From Pseudomonadota bacterium (lineage in GTDB: Bacteria; Pseudomonadota; Alphaproteobacteria; Rhizobiales; Xanthobacteraceae), in NCBI GenBank assembly GCA_023431725.1, contig JAEYVN010000573.1, forward strand, positions 1 to 7,940: a stretch of DNA of 7,940 bases, given 5' to 3'. The notes below the pieces were generated by a model. That model was given only the letters and a program-made list of their open reading frames with translations, did not search any database and was not told the origin of the DNA. This document shows, piece by piece, positions 6,164 to 7,940 of this stretch (its first letter is position 1; each line of letters starts with the position of its first letter). Made by a program: the position numbers and the translations under genes.

Positions 6164-6535
6164 ATGTCAGCGGTCGGAAAAACCAGATGGGCGATCCCCG
6201 AAGGATATATCCCCTCGGGCAGCGTGTCTCAGGACCGCGCTTTGCTCTCGCATGAGACCGCTTGCATCCTGAATGCTGGCGAGCGCGACGCGAACATCAA
6301 GCTGTCCGTCTTCTTCACCAATCGCGAGCCGGTCATCTATTCGGTCAAGGTGCCGGCACGGCGCACATTGCATCTGCGCTTCAACGATCTCACCGATCCG
6401 GAGCCTGTGCCGCTCGACACCGATTATGCGTCGGTGTTTGAGTCCGACGTGCCGATCGTGGTGCAGCACACCCGGCTGGATTCGCGGCGCGCGGAGATAT
6501 CCCTGCTTTCGACGATAGCGTTCGGACAGGACTGA
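6164..6535 (+). CDS. ASRT-family protein (Anabaena sensory rhodopsin transducer homologue)
   Basis: A 123-residue soluble protein that closely resembles the Anabaena sensory rhodopsin transducer along its whole length. The shared blocks are WAIPEGYIP (9-17), SHETACILNAG (29-39), PARRTLHLRFNDL (64-76), DTDYAS (85-90) and VPIVVQHTRLDSRRAE (96-111). ASRT is a tetrameric beta-sandwich protein that couples to a photoreceptor in Anabaena. Most relatives occur without rhodopsin, and the superfamily has been proposed to bind small molecules such as sugars. No rhodopsin is present here. The gene follows otsA by 16 bases, with AAAGGAGGA at 6151-6159 four bases before the ATG, so it is the last clear member of the trehalose operon and presumably shares its stress-responsive transcript. 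A role in sensing or binding trehalose, trehalose-6-phosphate or another sugar is my inference. An upstream in-frame extension to 6059 lies within otsA and lacks a ribosome binding site. Confidence 0.92.
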   Translation: MSAVGKTRWAIPEGYIPSGSVSQDRALLSHETACILNAGERDANIKLSVFFTNREPVIYSVKVPARRTLHLRFNDLTDPEPVPLDTDYASVFESDVPIVVQHTRLDSRRAEISLLSTIAFGQD

Positions 6536-6540
6536 TCGCG

Positions 6541-6574
6541 CGGTTTGCTGCAGCACTCTTGCTGCAAGCGACCG
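6541..6574 (+). terminator. Hairpin after the ASRT-family gene (weak or partial terminator)
   Basis: TGCAGCA (6549-6555) and TGCTGCA (6560-6566) form a 7-bp stem around CTCT. CGGT (6541-6544) can pair with ACCG (6571-6574) as an outer stem across a 4x4 internal loop. It starts six bases after the ASRT-family stop codon. No U-rich run follows, so it is not a standard intrinsic terminator; it might protect the 3' end of the operon mRNA or give partial termination. The rest of the 107-base gap (6575-6642) is AT-rich around 6580-6615 and may hold a promoter for the next gene, but I cannot define its elements. Confidence 0.35.
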
Positions 6575-6642
6575 AAACAGACCCATAAACAACATTTATT
6601 CATTGTAAAAATTGGACAAGCGATACGGCGAATGATCCCCTC

Positions 6643-7680
6643 ATGTCGTGGCGTGCGGGGGCGTCGATGGAAATCGGGGCGCGGCAGGGGAAGTGGATCG
6701 TAGGACTTGCCCGCGAACAACGGGGCTTCTTCGTACGATTGTTATTGGCCACGGCCATTTGCGGCTTCGCCGTCTTGGCGGCCCCGCCGGCAGAATCCGC
6801 CCCAAAGAAGGGGGCCGATTCCAAGAGCGAGAATGGCTCCAAAAAGAAGTCGGAAAAGTCTGAAACCAGCAAGGTCCCGGAAGTTCCGGGCGGCGACATC
6901 TTCGGCATCACCTCTCCGACCGACGTCGGCGACAAGGGCGATTACGGCATCGCCAACGAATTCGACGGCCGCCTGCAGAAGCGCGATGGCAGCTACAGGG
7001 CCTTCGGCAACAAGACCGAGCTCGGATACACGTTCGCCGACAACTGGTGGATGGGCGCCTCAGTCGTCTTTAGCAGTTTCCATATCCGAGGCGTCCCCGA
7101 TCTTGACGACCTGAGCAAGACTGATTTTGACGGGCTGTCGTTCAAGCTGATCCATCGGATGATCGAACGCAGTGCCACCAATCCTTTTGCATTGAGCTTT
7201 TCAGCCGAACCACGCTGGGCGCGGCTCGATGGACTATCGGGGCTTCGTTCGACGGCCTACGCCCTCGAATTAAAGGCCATGTCGGATGCGGTGGTCGTGC
7301 CGGACAAACTGTTCTGGGCCGCCAACGTCACATGGATTCCGATCCGCGGACAAGATGTTGCCGATCGTTCGGTCTGGCTGGATCAGTCCGCCGCATTCGC
7401 GAGCATGGCGCTCACCGCAAAGATAAACGACAAGCTATTCGTTGGCGCGGAGATACGTTACATTGCGGCCTATAACACAACGTGGTTCGAAGAGCGCGTC
7501 GGTCAGGCGCTGTATTTTGGGCCGACCGTGCTCTGGAACATTACCGACAAAATCGCGGTCAACGCGACCTGGCAGCCGCAGATCGCCGGCAAGTCGCCCT
7601 TCACGCCCGATCTGCGTTACGATCTCACCGTCTTCGATCGCTCGCAATTCCGAATCAAGCTGGCTGTGGCGCTGAACTAG
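6643..7680 (+). CDS. Exported, probably outer-membrane beta-barrel protein of unknown function
   Basis: A 345-residue protein I cannot assign to a named family. Residues 23-53 look like a signal peptide: basic region with R24, R27 and R32, hydrophobic core LLLATAICGFAVLAA (33-47), then small residues; the cleavage site is unclear because AESA is followed by Pro. Residues 54-80 are a Lys/Ser/Glu-rich linker. From about 85 onward come alternating hydrophobic and aromatic strands separated by charged turns (for example KTELGYTFADNWWMGASVVF, FVGAEIRYIAAYN, RIKLAVAL), typical of an outer-membrane beta-barrel. The C-terminal strand ends in Asn rather than the usual Phe. The start is uncertain: ATG 6643 gives the longest form but has no clear ribosome binding site, whereas ATG 6667 has a GGGGG five bases upstream and keeps the signal peptide. 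It follows the trehalose operon by 107 bases and may have its own promoter. Confidence 0.8.
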   Translation: MSWRAGASMEIGARQGKWIVGLAREQRGFFVRLLLATAICGFAVLAAPPAESAPKKGADSKSENGSKKKSEKSETSKVPEVPGGDIFGITSPTDVGDKGDYGIANEFDGRLQKRDGSYRAFGNKTELGYTFADNWWMGASVVFSSFHIRGVPDLDDLSKTDFDGLSFKLIHRMIERSATNPFALSFSAEPRWARLDGLSGLRSTAYALELKAMSDAVVVPDKLFWAANVTWIPIRGQDVADRSVWLDQSAAFASMALTAKINDKLFVGAEIRYIAAYNTTWFEERVGQALYFGPTVLWNITDKIAVNATWQPQIAGKSPFTPDLRYDLTVFDRSQFRIKLAVALN

Positions 7681-7940
7681 CGCGCCACTGCCTCCGGCTT
7701 CTTAACTTCGAGCGCCCGCGCCAGCACGCGCGCGACATGCACCGCATCGCGATGGGTCCCGTCATGGATCTGATGCCGGCACGACGTTCCGTCCGCCACG
7801 ATGACCGCGTCTGCCGGCGCCTTGCGCACGGCCGGCAGCAGCGACAGTTCGCCCATCGCCAGCGAGACGTCGATTGTGTCGGCGGCATAGCCGAAAGCGC
7901 CTGCCATTCCGCAGCAACTCGACTCGATCGTCTCGACCTT
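7677..7940 (-). CDS. FAD-binding and 4Fe-4S oxidoreductase (GlcD/GlpC-type fusion), C-terminal 87 residues
   Basis: Only the C-terminal end lies in the window; the frame stays open to the right edge. The visible part begins KVETIESSCCGMAGAFGY, whose CCG is the Cys-Cys-Gly signature of the cysteine-rich domain found in GlpC, HdrB and the YdiJ/D-lactate dehydrogenase-type fused FAD/Fe-S oxidases. MGELSLLPAVR and VADGTSCRHQIHDG, with another conserved Cys, follow, then AVHVARVL. Such proteins are about 1000 residues long, oxidise a 2-hydroxy acid such as D-lactate or D-2-hydroxyglutarate with FAD, and pass electrons on through Fe-S centres, usually at the cytoplasmic membrane. The exact substrate cannot be told from this piece. 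Its stop codon overlaps the stop codon of the convergent barrel gene within the palindrome CTAG (7677-7680). Confidence 0.92.
   Translation of the reverse strand, partial: KVETIESSCCGMAGAFGYAADTIDVSLAMGELSLLPAVRKAPADAVIVADGTSCRHQIHDGTHRDAVHVARVLARALEVKKPEAVAR

Noticed and set aside
1..7940. CRISPR array, insertion sequence, tRNA or rRNA genes
   Set aside because: I saw no regularly spaced repeats, no transposase-like frame with terminal repeats, and no tRNA or rRNA-like sequence on either strand.

Overview
The window looks like a chromosomal segment of an alphaproteobacterium, most likely from the Bradyrhizobium/Nitrobacter/Afipia/Rhodopseudomonas group. The basis is high GC, the codon preference, the protein families, and three copies of a promoter pattern typical of the alphaproteobacterial general-stress sigma factor EcfG (GGAAC, 16 bases, CGTT). 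No search could be run, so the taxon is an inference.

Layout. At the left edge (1-20, minus) are the first codons of a gene that reads like a CsbD-family stress protein. It is divergent from a 67-residue, very hydrophilic small gene (141-344, plus). Between them lie two back-to-back EcfG-type promoters. Next, on the minus strand, is an enolase-superfamily (mandelate racemase/muconate lactonizing type) enzyme (376-1746). A 323-base divergent intergenic region (1747-2069) follows. It holds the third EcfG-type promoter and two perfect inverted repeats.

From 2070 to 6535 runs a tightly packed plus-strand operon: otsB (trehalose-6-phosphate phosphatase), a GH15 glucoamylase/trehalase-like hydrolase, otsA (trehalose-6-phosphate synthase, starting at TTG inside the previous gene), and a 123-residue homologue of the Anabaena sensory rhodopsin transducer (ASRT). 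OtsA joins UDP-glucose and glucose-6-phosphate, and OtsB removes the phosphate to give trehalose. The GH15 enzyme probably cleaves trehalose or a related alpha-glucoside. The ASRT-type protein is a candidate small-molecule (sugar) binder in the absence of any rhodopsin gene in the window.

After a 107-base gap with a hairpin comes an exported, probably outer-membrane beta-barrel protein of unknown function (6643-7680). It meets tail-to-tail, sharing a CTAG, the C-terminal end of a large FAD/4Fe-4S oxidoreductase on the minus strand (7677 to beyond the right edge).

The unifying theme is the general stress response. Trehalose synthesis, a CsbD-like protein and a small unknown protein all carry the same promoter pattern. 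The most interesting points are the ASRT homologue embedded in a trehalose operon, the coupling of synthesis and probable hydrolysis in one transcript, and the undescribed small gene with a textbook EcfG promoter and ribosome binding site.
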